Origin: Streptomyces sp. JB150
GTDB taxonomy: Bacteria > Actinomycetota > Actinomycetes > Streptomycetales > Streptomycetaceae
Length of the DNA stretch: 64,000 nucleotides
NCBI RefSeq assembly: GCF_011193355.1
Contig: NZ_CP049780.1
Span: 2,270,556 to 2,334,555, forward strand
Reading direction: 5' to 3'
Positions within the stretch are counted from its first letter, which is position 1. Every line of letters starts with the position of its first letter. The notes beneath the pieces are model-generated. The model did not search any database and was not told where the DNA came from. It saw nothing but the letters and a program-made list of their open reading frames with translations. Shown here one piece after another: positions 1-8,227 of the stretch. The position numbers and the translations under genes are program-made.

Positions 1-449
1 ACGAGGGCGACGTGGTGTACGTCGAGCGGTTCGGCGCGGCCGGCCCGCCGTGGGAGTCCGCGCCCCGGCTGCCGGTGCGCCAGCCGATGGAGCAATCGGC
101 CGCGGGCCTGGCCCTGCTGGCCTACCACGGCCGCGACCACGAGCCGCGCCCGCTGGGGCGTACGCACTCGGCGGCCCTCGCGGAACTGCTGCGCCGTGCC
201 CGCCGCCAGGGCTGCGTGGTCCTGCCCGACGCCGCCGACCGGGGCGCGGTGAACATCGCCGCGCCGGTGCTCGGCGGGAACGGTCACGCGGTCGCGGCCA
301 TGGGCCTGTCGGTACGGTCCCCGCAGCGCGCGGAACGGTGGCGCGAACCCCTGCTGTCGGCCACGTCCGGGATGCAGCGCACGCTGCTGGGCCGCGGCGA
401 GGACATGGTGGCCGCGCAGCCGGCGGCGGTCTTCGGGGCGAGCGGATGA
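1..449 (+). CDS. IclR-family regulator, C-terminal part (5' end outside window)
   Basis: The reading frame is already open at base 3 and ends at the TGA at 447-449, so only about 148 C-terminal residues are visible. It begins EGDVVYVER and continues into a region (RLPVRQPMEQSAAGLALLAY) that resembles the effector-binding domain of IclR regulators, in which a short beta strand is followed by the 'GKALLA'-like helix. The DNA-binding domain would lie upstream of the window. The effector cannot be inferred. The next gene is the opposite-strand tRNA, and a 14-bp hairpin separates the two. Confidence 0.55.
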   Translation, partial: EGDVVYVERFGAAGPPWESAPRLPVRQPMEQSAAGLALLAYHGRDHEPRPLGRTHSAALAELLRRARRQGCVVLPDAADRGAVNIAAPVLGGNGHAVAAMGLSVRSPQRAERWREPLLSATSGMQRTLLGRGEDMVAAQPAAVFGASG

Positions 450-574
450 GGTGACCCCCGGCACACCGGACGGCGCAGCCCCGCCCGGAGCGAACGGCGG
501 CGAGTATCGGGCGAGCAGGAGTCACGTCAGCGGTCTTGATACCCCCGGGTGACCCCCCGGCGTGCCGGTGTTTC

Positions 575-614
575 GCACTCCGCCGCAGGTGACAACGTTT
601 CTGCGGCGGAGTGC
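575..614. terminator. 14-bp perfect hairpin between IclR-like gene and tRNA
   Basis: The arms GCACTCCGCCGCAG (575-588) and CTGCGGCGGAGTGC (601-614) are perfectly complementary around a 12-nt loop. The hairpin lies downstream of both the IclR-like gene (+) and the tRNA (-), so it fits a bidirectional terminator. There is no T-tract, which is common in Streptomyces. Confidence 0.6.
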
Positions 615-619
615 TTCGG

Positions 620-693
620 TGGGGCGGGTGGGACTCGAACCCACGGCCGACGGATTATGAGTCCGCTGCTCTAACCGGCTGAGCTACCGCCCC
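620..693 (-). tRNA. tRNA with CAU anticodon (elongator Met or Ile2)
   Basis: On the minus strand the gene has a 7-bp acceptor stem (GGGGCGG with CCGCCCC), discriminator A, the D-arm TAGCTCAGCCGGTTAGAGC, anticodon loop CTCATAA and T-arm GTGGGTTCGAGTCCCAC. The length is 74 nt and no CCA is encoded. The CAU anticodon is read either by elongator tRNA-Met or, after lysidine modification, by tRNA-Ile2. The sequence alone does not let me separate these safely. The loop is not that of an initiator tRNA, which would show a mismatched first acceptor pair and three G:C pairs flanking the loop. Confidence 0.9.
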
Positions 694-827
694 TCACGGC
701 GCGTCGCGCACATGTGTGCGCGCCGTCTGCCGCAGCATAGCCGCTCATACGATCTCCTGCTCCGGCATGGTCGGCATCGCACGACCATGAGGACTCCGCC
801 GCGGCCCGGACGGTTCCCCCGGACATG

Positions 828-849
828 AAAAAGGACCCCGGAGGGTCCT
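828..849 (-). terminator. Intrinsic terminator of tRNA-Asn unit
   Basis: A 7-bp stem (AGGACCC at 832-838 with GGGTCCT at 843-849) closes a 4-nt loop. On the minus strand it is followed by a run of five T (the A run at 828-832). It lies 11 bp beyond the last tRNA-Asn, as expected for a Rho-independent terminator. Confidence 0.8.
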
Positions 850-860
850 CGTTCAGCATG

Positions 861-933
861 CTCCCCCGACTGGACTCGAACCAGTAACCTGCCGGTTAAC
901 AGCCGGCTGCTCTGCCAATTGAGCTACGGAGGA
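861..933 (-). tRNA. tRNA-Asn (GUU), second copy in the transcript
   Basis: The minus strand reads TCCTCCG for the 5' acceptor arm, pairing with CGGGGGA through one T:G pair, with discriminator G and the anticodon loop CTGTTAA (GUU). The length is 73 nt and no CCA is encoded. It is identical in sequence to the copy at 939-1011, only 5 bp away, so the two are probably co-transcribed and processed from one precursor. Confidence 0.95.
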
Positions 934-938
934 CCGAG

Positions 939-1011
939 CTCCCCCGACTGGACTCGAACCAGTAACCTGCCGGTTAACAGCCGGCTGCTCTGCCAATTGA
1001 GCTACGGAGGA
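939..1011 (-). tRNA. tRNA-Asn (GUU), first copy in the transcript
   Basis: This is base-for-base identical to the copy at 861-933, with the same acceptor stem, GUU anticodon and 73-nt length. Being further upstream on the minus strand it is transcribed first. The promoter should lie to its right, in the gap before the divergent YtxH-like gene. Confidence 0.95.
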
Positions 1012-1178
1012 ATGCCTCGTTGCATTGAACGTACCTACCTGGGTATCCGCCAGGGGGCGCTCGCTCGCTGCGACACATACATTAGCGCAAGCAGGGGGGT
1101 GCTTCGCCAATCGGTACCTCCGGGTTCGCTGCCGCACCGGAACCGTGCCAGGGACTACGCAAGGAAAGGGTGGCCGCC

Positions 1179-1481
1179 ATGCGTTACCGGCTCACGTTCG
1201 TCGTCGGACTCGCTCTGGGTTACGTCCTGGGCACACGGGCCGGGCGAGAGCGCTACGAACAGCTGAAGAAGTCGGCCCAGCGACTCTCCCAGAACCCGGC
1301 CGTGCGCAACACCGCCGAGACCGCTGCCCAGCAGGGCCGCGAGTTCGCGGGCAAGGCGTATCACGTGGTCAGCGACAAGGTGGGCGACCGTATGCCCGAC
1401 TCCGTCGCGCACCGCGTGCGTGCCGTCCGCGACCGCTCGAACGGCTCGGCGGGCGACGACTGGGGCACGAGCACCACGTAA
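1179..1481 (+). CDS. YtxH-like small membrane-anchored protein
   Basis: The product has 100 residues. A short hydrophobic N-terminus (LTFVVGLALGYVLG) carries the GYVLGTRAGRERYEQL motif typical of actinobacterial YtxH-domain proteins. A long amphipathic helical region and a Ser/Gly-rich tail follow. It is probably a membrane-associated general-stress type protein; the molecular function is unknown. I chose the ATG at 1179. A GTG three codons upstream (1170) is possible, and the AAGGAAAGGG at 1161-1170 serves either start poorly or moderately. A strong hairpin follows at 1494-1532, so the gene is probably monocistronic. Confidence 0.75.
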   Translation: MRYRLTFVVGLALGYVLGTRAGRERYEQLKKSAQRLSQNPAVRNTAETAAQQGREFAGKAYHVVSDKVGDRMPDSVAHRVRAVRDRSNGSAGDDWGTSTT

Positions 1482-1493
1482 GTCCGCGTCCTT

Positions 1494-1532
1494 GCCCCCA
1501 GGGGGAGACGGGCACCCGTCCCCCCTGGGGGC
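1494..1532 (+). terminator. Long hairpin downstream of YtxH-like gene
   Basis: An extended stem joins GCCCCCAGGGGG (1494-1505) plus GACGGG (1507-1512) to CCCGTC (1515-1520) plus its complementary CCCCCTGGGGGC (1521-1532). There is a single bulged A at 1506 and a 2-nt loop. It probably terminates the upstream gene; no U-tract follows. Confidence 0.65.
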
Positions 1533-1569
1533 GACCCGGCTCGAGCCCGCGCGGCGCTACGGCACAATC

Positions 1570-3027
1570 ATGCGTATGGGGATAGTCGCCGGGTTGGACA
1601 GTTCACCCGATTTCACTCGTATCGTCGTCTGCGACACGGACACGGGGGCCGTGCTCAGGCAGGGATATGCCCCCCATCCGCTGGAGAGCCCCGACGGCGG
1701 GCGACCCAGTGACGTCGATCCACAGGCCTGGCTGCTCTCCCTCGGCGAGGCCGCCGCCGGCGGCCTGCTGGAGGGCGTCCAGGCCATCGGCGTCTCCGCG
1801 CAGGCGAACGCGGTGATCCCGCTGGACGCGCAGGGCAACACCGTGCGCCCCGCGATGACCGGCGGCGACAAGCGCGCGCAGGTCGCGGCGGCCGATCTGG
1901 TCGACGCGCTCGGCGGCCGGGAGGCCTGGGCGCAGGCCGTCGGCTGCGTCCCGCAGGCCGCGCACCCGGTCACCAAGCTGCGCTGGCTCGCGAAGAACGA
2001 GCCGGACGCCGCCGCCCGCACCGCCATGCTGATGCAGGCCCACGACTGGCTGGTGTGGCAGCTGCTGGGCCGCCCGGTCCGCCGCACCACCGACCGCGGC
2101 GGCGCCTCCGGCACCGGTTACTGGTCCGCCGCCACCGGCGCCTACCGGCCCGAGCTGGTCGAGCTGGCGCTCGGCCGGCAGGCGATGCTGCCGGAGGTCA
2201 TCGGACCGTCGGACGCGGCCGGTACGACCCCGGAGGGGCTGCTGATCTCCGCGGGGACCGTCGAGACCATGGCCGCCGCGTTCGGACTGGGCCTGGGGCT
2301 CGGGGACGCGGTCGTCTCGCTCGGCGCCTCCGGGTCCGTCATGGCCGTCCACCCCGAGGCCCTGTACGACCCGTCGGGCACCATCACCACGCTGGCCGAC
2401 GCCACCGGGATGCACCTGCCGGTCGTCACCACGCTGAACGCGGTGCGCACCCTGCGCGGCACCGCCGAACTGCTCGGCCTGCCGGACCTGGAGACCCTGT
2501 CCGACCTGGCGCTGAAGTCGACGCCCGGCGCGCACGGGCTGGTGCTGCTGCCGTACCTGGAGGGCGAGCGGACGCCGGCGCTGCCGCACACCGCGGGCAC
2601 CCTGGCGGGCCTGCGGCGCGAGTCGATGAAGCCGGAGCACCTGGCGCGGGCCGCGTTCGAGGGCATGCTGTGCGGGCTCGCCGACGCGCTGGACGTGCTG
2701 CGCGGGCGGGGCGTGGAGGTGCGGCGGATCTTCCTGCTGGGCCCGGCCGCCGGGCTGCCCGCGGTGCAGGCCGCGGCGCCGTCGCTGTTCGGCACGCAGG
2801 TCGTCGTACCGCAGCCGGCGGACTACGCGGCGATCGGCGCCGCCCGGCAGGCCGCCTGGGCGCTCGGGGTGTCGCAGGGCACCCTCGACCCGCATGTCCC
2901 GCCGGCCTGGCAGGGCGCGGTGGCGCAGGTGCTGGAGCCGGGCGAGGAGCTGGCGGTGGGTCAGGCGGTGCGCCAGCAGTTCGTGTCGGTGCGGGAGCAG
3001 ACGCACCCGGGGGCGTTCCGGCCGTGA
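1570..3027 (+). CDS. FGGY-family carbohydrate kinase (xylulokinase-like)
   Basis: This 485-residue protein would phosphorylate a sugar or polyol in the cytoplasm using ATP. The N-terminus (GIVAGLDSSPDFTRIVVCD) matches the first phosphate-binding strand of FGGY kinases. The C-terminal ATPase domain holds the GASGSVM and LLLPYLEGERTP segments, the latter being typical of xylulokinase-like members. The sugar cannot be assigned; no transporter or isomerase is adjacent. The ATG at 1570 is used here; a second ATG at 1576 is equally possible. Upstream codons run into the terminator hairpin of the preceding gene, which argues against an earlier start. Confidence 0.8.
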   Translation: MRMGIVAGLDSSPDFTRIVVCDTDTGAVLRQGYAPHPLESPDGGRPSDVDPQAWLLSLGEAAAGGLLEGVQAIGVSAQANAVIPLDAQGNTVRPAMTGGDKRAQVAAADLVDALGGREAWAQAVGCVPQAAHPVTKLRWLAKNEPDAAARTAMLMQAHDWLVWQLLGRPVRRTTDRGGASGTGYWSAATGAYRPELVELALGRQAMLPEVIGPSDAAGTTPEGLLISAGTVETMAAAFGLGLGLGDAVVSLGASGSVMAVHPEALYDPSGTITTLADATGMHLPVVTTLNAVRTLRGTAELLGLPDLETLSDLALKSTPGAHGLVLLPYLEGERTPALPHTAGTLAGLRRESMKPEHLARAAFEGMLCGLADALDVLRGRGVEVRRIFLLGPAAGLPAVQAAAPSLFGTQVVVPQPADYAAIGAARQAAWALGVSQGTLDPHVPPAWQGAVAQVLEPGEELAVGQAVRQQFVSVREQTHPGAFRP

Positions 3028-3155
3028 GGCCGGCGTGGCGCGCCGCGGGGCCGCCCGATGGGTTAATCGGTTGAGGTAACGCGGGTGGAGTGTCCGACGA
3101 TAGGGGCCAGGGGCAACCACCCGGCCCCTCTCGCCGCCGACTCCGAGAGACCAGC

Positions 3156-4889
3156 GTGCTGATACGACTCCTGCGGACCTACCTCAGGCCCTACCGAAAA
3201 CCCATCGCCGTGCTGGTGCTGCTGCAGTTCCTGCAGACCTGCGCGACCCTCTACCTGCCGACCCTGAACGCGGACATCATCGACAACGGTGTCGTGTACG
3301 GGGACACCGGCTACATCCTGACCTTCGGCGCCCTGATGATCGGCATCTCGCTGGTCCAGGTCGTCTGCAACATCGGCGCGGTGTACTACGGCGCCCGCAC
3401 GGCCGCCGCGCTCGGCCGGGACGTGCGGGCCGCCGTCTTCGACCGGGTGCAGTCCTTCTCCGCGCGTGAGGTGGGCCACTTCGGCTCGCCCTCGCTGATC
3501 ACCCGGACCACCAACGACGTCCAGCAGGTGCAGATGCTGGCGCTGATGACGTTCACGCTGATGGTGTCGGCGCCGATCATGTGCGTCGGCGGCATCGTGA
3601 TGGCGCTGGGCCTGGACGTGCCGCTGTCCGGGGTGCTGGTCGCCGTCGTACCCGTGCTCGGCATCTGCGTGACGCTGATCGTGCGGCGGCTGCGGCCGCT
3701 GTTCCGGACCATGCAGGAGCGGCTGGACACGGTGAACCGGGTGCTGCGCGAGCAGATCACCGGCAACCGGGTGATCCGCGCCTTCGTCCGCGACGCGTAC
3801 GAGGAGCAGCGGTTCCGCGACGCCAACGCCGAGCTGACCGAGATGTCGGTGGGCACCGGCAACCTGCTCGCGCTGATGTTCCCGATCGTCATGACGGTGG
3901 TGAACCTGTCCTCCATCGCGGTGGTGTGGTTCGGTGCCCACCGGATCGACAGCGGGGGGATGCAGATCGGTGACCTGACGGCCTTCCTCGCCTATCTCAT
4001 GCAGATCGTGATGTCCGTGATGATGGCCACCTTCATGTTCATGATGGTGCCGCGCGCGGAGGTCTGCGCCGAGCGGATCCGCGAGGTGCTGGACACCTCC
4101 TCCAGCGTGGTCCCGCCGGCCGCGCCGGTGACGGAGCTGCGCCGGCACGGGCATCTGGAGATCCGCGGCGCGGGCTTCCGCTACCCGGGTGCCGAGGAGC
4201 CGGTGCTCAGGGCCGTCGACCTGGTCGCCCGGCCCGGCGAGACGACCGCCGTGATCGGGTCCACGGGCAGCGGCAAGTCCACCCTGCTGGGGCTCGTCCC
4301 GCGGCTGTTCGACGCGACGGACGGCGAGGTGCTGGTCGACGGCGAGGACGTACGGACGATCGACCCGGCGGTGCTCGCGAGGACCGTCGGCCTGGTCCCG
4401 CAGAAGCCGTACCTGTTCGCGGGGACCGTCGCGACCAATCTGCGCTACGGCAATCCGGACGCCACGGACGAGGAGCTGTGGCACGCGCTGGAGGTGGCGC
4501 AGGCCAGGGAGTTCGTGGAGCGGCTGGAGGGCGGCCTGGACGCGCCGATCGCGCAGGGCGGCACGAACGTCTCCGGCGGTCAGCGCCAGCGTCTCGCCAT
4601 CGCGCGCACGCTGGTGCAGCGCCCGGAGATCTACCTCTTCGACGACTCCTTCTCCGCGCTCGACTACGCCACCGACGCCGCCCTGCGCGCCGCGCTGTCC
4701 CGGGAGACGGCCGAGGCGACCGTGGTGATCGTCGCCCAGCGGGTGGCGACCATCCGCGACGCCGACCGGATCGTCGTCCTGGACGAGGGCCGGGTGGTGG
4801 GCACCGGACGGCACCACGAGCTGATGGCGGACAACGAGACCTACCGGGAGATCGTGCTCTCCCAGCTGACGGAAGCGGAGGCTGCCTGA
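3156..4889 (+). CDS. ABC exporter half-transporter with degenerate ATP site
   Basis: The product has 577 residues: about six N-terminal membrane helices, then a nucleotide-binding domain. Walker A is GSTGSGKS (about 368-375) and the signature VSGGQ (about 472-476) is canonical. Walker B ends in LFDD, so Asp (about 497) replaces the catalytic Glu, and the H-loop reads VAQR, so Gln (about 528) replaces His. These are hallmarks of the degenerate partner in heterodimeric exporters such as TM287/288 or BmrCD. Its TGA overlaps the ATG of the partner gene (TGATG at 4887-4891). I chose the GTG at 3156, preceded by GAGAGA; a GTG at 3090 would add 22 polar residues. The substrate is unknown; multidrug or lipid export is plausible. 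Confidence 0.85.
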   Translation: MLIRLLRTYLRPYRKPIAVLVLLQFLQTCATLYLPTLNADIIDNGVVYGDTGYILTFGALMIGISLVQVVCNIGAVYYGARTAAALGRDVRAAVFDRVQSFSAREVGHFGSPSLITRTTNDVQQVQMLALMTFTLMVSAPIMCVGGIVMALGLDVPLSGVLVAVVPVLGICVTLIVRRLRPLFRTMQERLDTVNRVLREQITGNRVIRAFVRDAYEEQRFRDANAELTEMSVGTGNLLALMFPIVMTVVNLSSIAVVWFGAHRIDSGGMQIGDLTAFLAYLMQIVMSVMMATFMFMMVPRAEVCAERIREVLDTSSSVVPPAAPVTELRRHGHLEIRGAGFRYPGAEEPVLRAVDLVARPGETTAVIGSTGSGKSTLLGLVPRLFDATDGEVLVDGEDVRTIDPAVLARTVGLVPQKPYLFAGTVATNLRYGNPDATDEELWHALEVAQAREFVERLEGGLDAPIAQGGTNVSGGQRQRLAIARTLVQRPEIYLFDDSFSALDYATDAALRAALSRETAEATVVIVAQRVATIRDADRIVVLDEGRVVGTGRHHELMADNETYREIVLSQLTEAEAA

Positions 4890-6817
4890 TGGCCGGGCCC
4901 ATGGGGCGGATGATGGCCGGGACCGGACCGGATCACCGCTCGCTGGACTTCAGGGGGTCGGGCCGGCGGCTCGTCGCGCGGTTCCGGCCCGAGCGGTTCA
5001 CGATCTACGCGCTGCTGCTGTGCGTGCTGTTCAGCGTGGCCCTGTCGGTGGCCGGTCCGAAGATCCTCGGGGAGGCCACCGACCTGGTGTTCGCGGGCAT
5101 CGTCGGCCGGGAGATGGAGCCGGGCGCCTCCAAGGAGCAGGTGCTGGAGGCGATGCGGGAGCGCGGCGACGGGGACGTCGCGGACATGCTGCGCTCCACC
5201 GACTTCACGCCGGGCGACGGCATCGACTTCACGGCCGTGGGCCACGTCCTGCTGTTCGCGCTGGCCGTGTTCGTGGTCGCGGGGCTGCTGATGGCGGTGG
5301 CGACGCGGCTGGTGAACCGGGTCGTGAACCGGACGATGTACCGGATGCGCGAGGACGTGCAGACGAAGCTGTCGCGGCTGCCGCTGTCGTACTTCGACAA
5401 GCGGCAGCGCGGCGAGGTGCTGTCCCGCGCCACCAACGACATCGACAACATCGGGCAGACCCTCCAGCAGTCGATGGGCCAGCTGATCAACTCGCTGCTG
5501 ACCATCATCGGCGTGCTCGCGATGATGTTCTGGATGTCGTGGATCCTCGCGCTGGTCGCGCTGGTGACGGTGCCGCTGTCGCTGTACGTGGCGACGTGGG
5601 TCGGCAAGCGGTCGCAGCCGCACTTCGTGCAGCAGTGGCGGTCCACCGGCACGCTGAACGCGCACATCGAGGAGATGTACACCGGGCACACCCTGGTGAA
5701 GGTGTTCGGGCGGCAGGAGGAGTCGGCGCGGCAGTTCGCCGAGCAGAACGAGGCGCTGTACGAGGCCGGGTTCCGGGCGCAGTTCAACAGCGGCGTCATG
5801 CAGCCGCTGATGATGTTCGTGTCGAACCTGAACTACGTACTGGTCGCGGTGGTCGGCGGGCTGCGGGTGGCGTCGGGGTCGCTGTCGATCGGTGACGTGC
5901 AGGCGTTCATCCAGTACTCGCGGCAGTTCTCGATGCCGCTGACGCAGATCGCGTCGATGGCGAACCTGGTGCAGTCCGGGGTGGCGTCCGCCGAGCGGAT
6001 CTTCGAACTGCTCGACGCGGAGGAGCAGTCGGCGGACCCGGTGCCGGGCGTGCGGCCGGAGGAGCTGCGCGGGCGGGTCGCGCTGGAGCGGGTGTCGTTC
6101 CGGTACGACCCGGACACGCCGCTCATCGAGGACCTGACGCTGACGGTGGAGCCGGGGCAGACGGTCGCGATCGTCGGCCCGACCGGCGCGGGCAAGACCA
6201 CGCTGGTCAACCTGTTGATGCGGTTCTACGAGGTGACCGGCGGGCGGATCACCCTGGACGGCGTGGACATCGCGACGATGTCGCGGGACGAACTGCGCTC
6301 CGGGATCGGCATGGTGCTCCAGGACACCTGGCTGTTCGGCGGCACCATCGCGGAGAACATCGCCTACGGGGCGGCCCGGGAGGTCACCCGCGGCGAGATC
6401 GAGGAGGCGGCGCGGGCGGCCCACGCCGACCGGTTCATCCGCACCCTGCCCGACGGCTACGACACCGTGATCGACGACGAGGGCTCCGGGGTCAGCTCCG
6501 GTGAGAAGCAGCTGATCACCATCGCGCGGGCGTTCCTGTCCGATCCGGTGATCCTGGTGCTCGACGAGGCGACGAGTTCGGTCGACACCCGTACCGAGGT
6601 GCTGATCCAGAAGGCGATGGCCAAGCTGGCGCACGGGCGTACGTCGTTCGTCATCGCGCACCGGCTGTCGACGATCCGGGACGCGGACACGATCCTGGTG
6701 ATGGAGAACGGGTCGATCGTCGAGCAGGGCGCGCACGCGGAACTGCTGGCGGCGGACGGCGCCTACGCGCGGCTGTACAAGGCGCAGTTCGCGCAGGCGG
6801 TCGCCGAGGTCGACTAG
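4889..6817 (+). CDS. ABC exporter half-transporter with catalytically competent Walker B
   Basis: This 642-residue partner of the upstream gene is translationally coupled to it by the TGATG overlap. A transmembrane domain includes a long insert between helices 1 and 2 (about residues 68-115). The nucleotide-binding domain has Walker A GPTGAGKT (about 430-437), a complete Walker B LVLDEATS with catalytic Glu (about 560) and an H-loop His (about 591). Its signature is VSSGE rather than LSGGQ. A deviant signature here pairs with the degenerate Walker B and H-loop of the other subunit, so the two genes together form one consensus and one degenerate ATP site. A hairpin follows at 6832-6862. Confidence 0.87.
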   Translation: MAGPMGRMMAGTGPDHRSLDFRGSGRRLVARFRPERFTIYALLLCVLFSVALSVAGPKILGEATDLVFAGIVGREMEPGASKEQVLEAMRERGDGDVADMLRSTDFTPGDGIDFTAVGHVLLFALAVFVVAGLLMAVATRLVNRVVNRTMYRMREDVQTKLSRLPLSYFDKRQRGEVLSRATNDIDNIGQTLQQSMGQLINSLLTIIGVLAMMFWMSWILALVALVTVPLSLYVATWVGKRSQPHFVQQWRSTGTLNAHIEEMYTGHTLVKVFGRQEESARQFAEQNEALYEAGFRAQFNSGVMQPLMMFVSNLNYVLVAVVGGLRVASGSLSIGDVQAFIQYSRQFSMPLTQIASMANLVQSGVASAERIFELLDAEEQSADPVPGVRPEELRGRVALERVSFRYDPDTPLIEDLTLTVEPGQTVAIVGPTGAGKTTLVNLLMRFYEVTGGRITLDGVDIATMSRDELRSGIGMVLQDTWLFGGTIAENIAYGAAREVTRGEIEEAARAAHADRFIRTLPDGYDTVIDDEGSGVSSGEKQLITIARAFLSDPVILVLDEATSSVDTRTEVLIQKAMAKLAHGRTSFVIAHRLSTIRDADTILVMENGSIVEQGAHAELLAADGAYARLYKAQFAQAVAEVD

Positions 6818-6831
6818 CGGCGCGAGGTGGG

Positions 6832-6862
6832 GGGGGCCGCTCTCGCCGCGGGAGCGGCCCCC
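6832..6862. terminator. Bidirectional hairpin between ABC exporter and hrdA
   Basis: An 11-bp perfect stem (GGGGGCCGCTC at 6832-6842 with GAGCGGCCCCC at 6852-6862) lies in the 49-bp gap between the convergent ABC and sigma-factor genes. Confidence 0.7.
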
Positions 6863-6866
6863 TTCC

Positions 6867-8039
6867 TCAGTCCAGGTAACCGCGCAGCTGGCCCGCGAAG
6901 GCGTGGTCGCGCAGTTTGTTGAGGGTCTTGGACTCGATCTGGCGGATCCGTTCCCGGGTCACGCCGAAGATGCGGCCTATCTCCTCCAGGGTGCGCGGGC
7001 GGCCGTCGACCAGGCCGTAGCGCAGCTGCACGACCTTGCGCTCGCGCTCGCCGAGGGTGGACAGGACCGCCTCCAGGTGCTCCTTGAGCAGCAGGAACGC
7101 GGCGGACTCCACCGGGGAGGCGGCGTCGCCGTCCTCGATCAGGTCGCCGAGCGCCACGTCGTCCTCCTCGCCGACGGGGGCGTGCAGGGAGACGGGCTCC
7201 TGGGCGAGCCGCAGCACCTCGCTGACCCGCTCGGGCGGCAGGTCCAGGTGGGCGGCGACCTCGGCGGGCGTGGGCTCGTAGCCGCGTTCCTGGAGCATCC
7301 GCCGCTGGACGCGGACCACGCGGTTGATCAGCTCGACGACGTGCACCGGGACGCGGATGGTGCGGGCCTGGTCGGCGAGGGCGCGGGACATGGCCTGGCG
7401 GATCCACCAGGTGGCGTAGGTGGAGAACTTGTAGCCGCGGGCGTAGTCGAACTTCTCGACGGCGCGGATGAGGCCGAGGTTGCCCTCCTGCACCAGGTCG
7501 AGCATGGTCAGTCCGCGGCCGACGTACCGCTTGGCGACGGACACCACCAGCCGCAGGTTCGCCTCGATCAGCCGGCGCTTGGCCATCCGGCCCATGACGA
7601 CGAGCCGGTCCAGGTCGAGGGCGAGCCGGCTGTCGAGGTCGGGGGTGGTGAGCAGTTTCTCCTCGGCGAACAGGCCGGCCTCGACGCGGCGGGCGAGTTC
7701 CACCTCCTCGGCTGCGGTGAGCAGCGGGATCCGCCCGATCTCCCGCAGGTACTGCCGGAACAGGTCGGAGGTGGGGCCGCCGGTCTCGACGGCCCGGCCG
7801 GGCGCCGGCTCGACGGCCTCGGCCTCGGGTTCCGCTTCGGGTTCCGCCTCGGCTTCCGCTTCCGGCTCCGGGCCGGCCTCGGCGTCGGGCGGCGGGCCGG
7901 GCTCGGGCCGCGTCCGCGGCCGGGTCTCCGGGTGGTGCGCCGCACGGCTCTGCGGGGGGACGGCCATCAGCACGTCCGGCTCCGCGTCGGGCTCCGCGGT
8001 GGTGGGGCTGTCGGTAGGGACGAGGGTCTGGGTCTGCAC
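6867..8039 (-). CDS. hrdA: RNA polymerase sigma-70 family factor, HrdA type
   Basis: This 390-residue group 2 sigma factor lacks the long region 1.1 of HrdB. Region 1.2 ([11 protein letters not shown]), region 2 ([29 protein letters not shown], with the core-binding and -10-reading helices), region 3 and region 4 ([19 protein letters not shown]) are all intact. The N-terminus is a low-complexity Glu/Ala/Pro tract (about residues 60-90). I chose the GTG at 8039 because GGAGG lies 7 bp upstream; longer frames lack a ribosome site. Assignment to hrdA rather than hrdC or hrdD rests on its position next to dnaG, as I recall for S. coelicolor. Confidence 0.85.
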   Translation of the reverse strand: MQTQTLVPTDSPTTAEPDAEPDVLMAVPPQSRAAHHPETRPRTRPEPGPPPDAEAGPEPEAEAEAEPEAEPEAEAVEPAPGRAVETGGPTSDLFRQYLREIGRIPLLTAAEEVELARRVEAGLFAEEKLLTTPDLDSRLALDLDRLVVMGRMAKRRLIEANLRLVVSVAKRYVGRGLTMLDLVQEGNLGLIRAVEKFDYARGYKFSTYATWWIRQAMSRALADQARTIRVPVHVVELINRVVRVQRRMLQERGYEPTPAEVAAHLDLPPERVSEVLRLAQEPVSLHAPVGEEDDVALGDLIEDGDAASPVESAAFLLLKEHLEAVLSTLGERERKVVQLRYGLVDGRPRTLEEIGRIFGVTRERIRQIESKTLNKLRDHAFAGQLRGYLD

Positions 8040-8227
8040 GGGGGCGACCTCCAGGTGATCGCTGCTGAGGTGGCGGACCGCGGGCAGGGACCCGTGGGGG
8101 GACGGACCGGCCGCGCTCCGAGGACTCAGGCACCGCACCCAGTGTGGGGTAAGACACATCTCCGCCACGAGGGGCGTGCGCGCACTTTTTGAGTCCGGTG
8201 CGTGACCGGTCGGTTACTCAGGCGCGA

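Noticed and set aside
3090..3155. Upstream GTG start for the first ABC exporter subunit
   Set aside because: The extra 22 residues are polar and low-complexity, and the GTG at 3156 has a better ribosome site and matches the usual exporter N-terminus.
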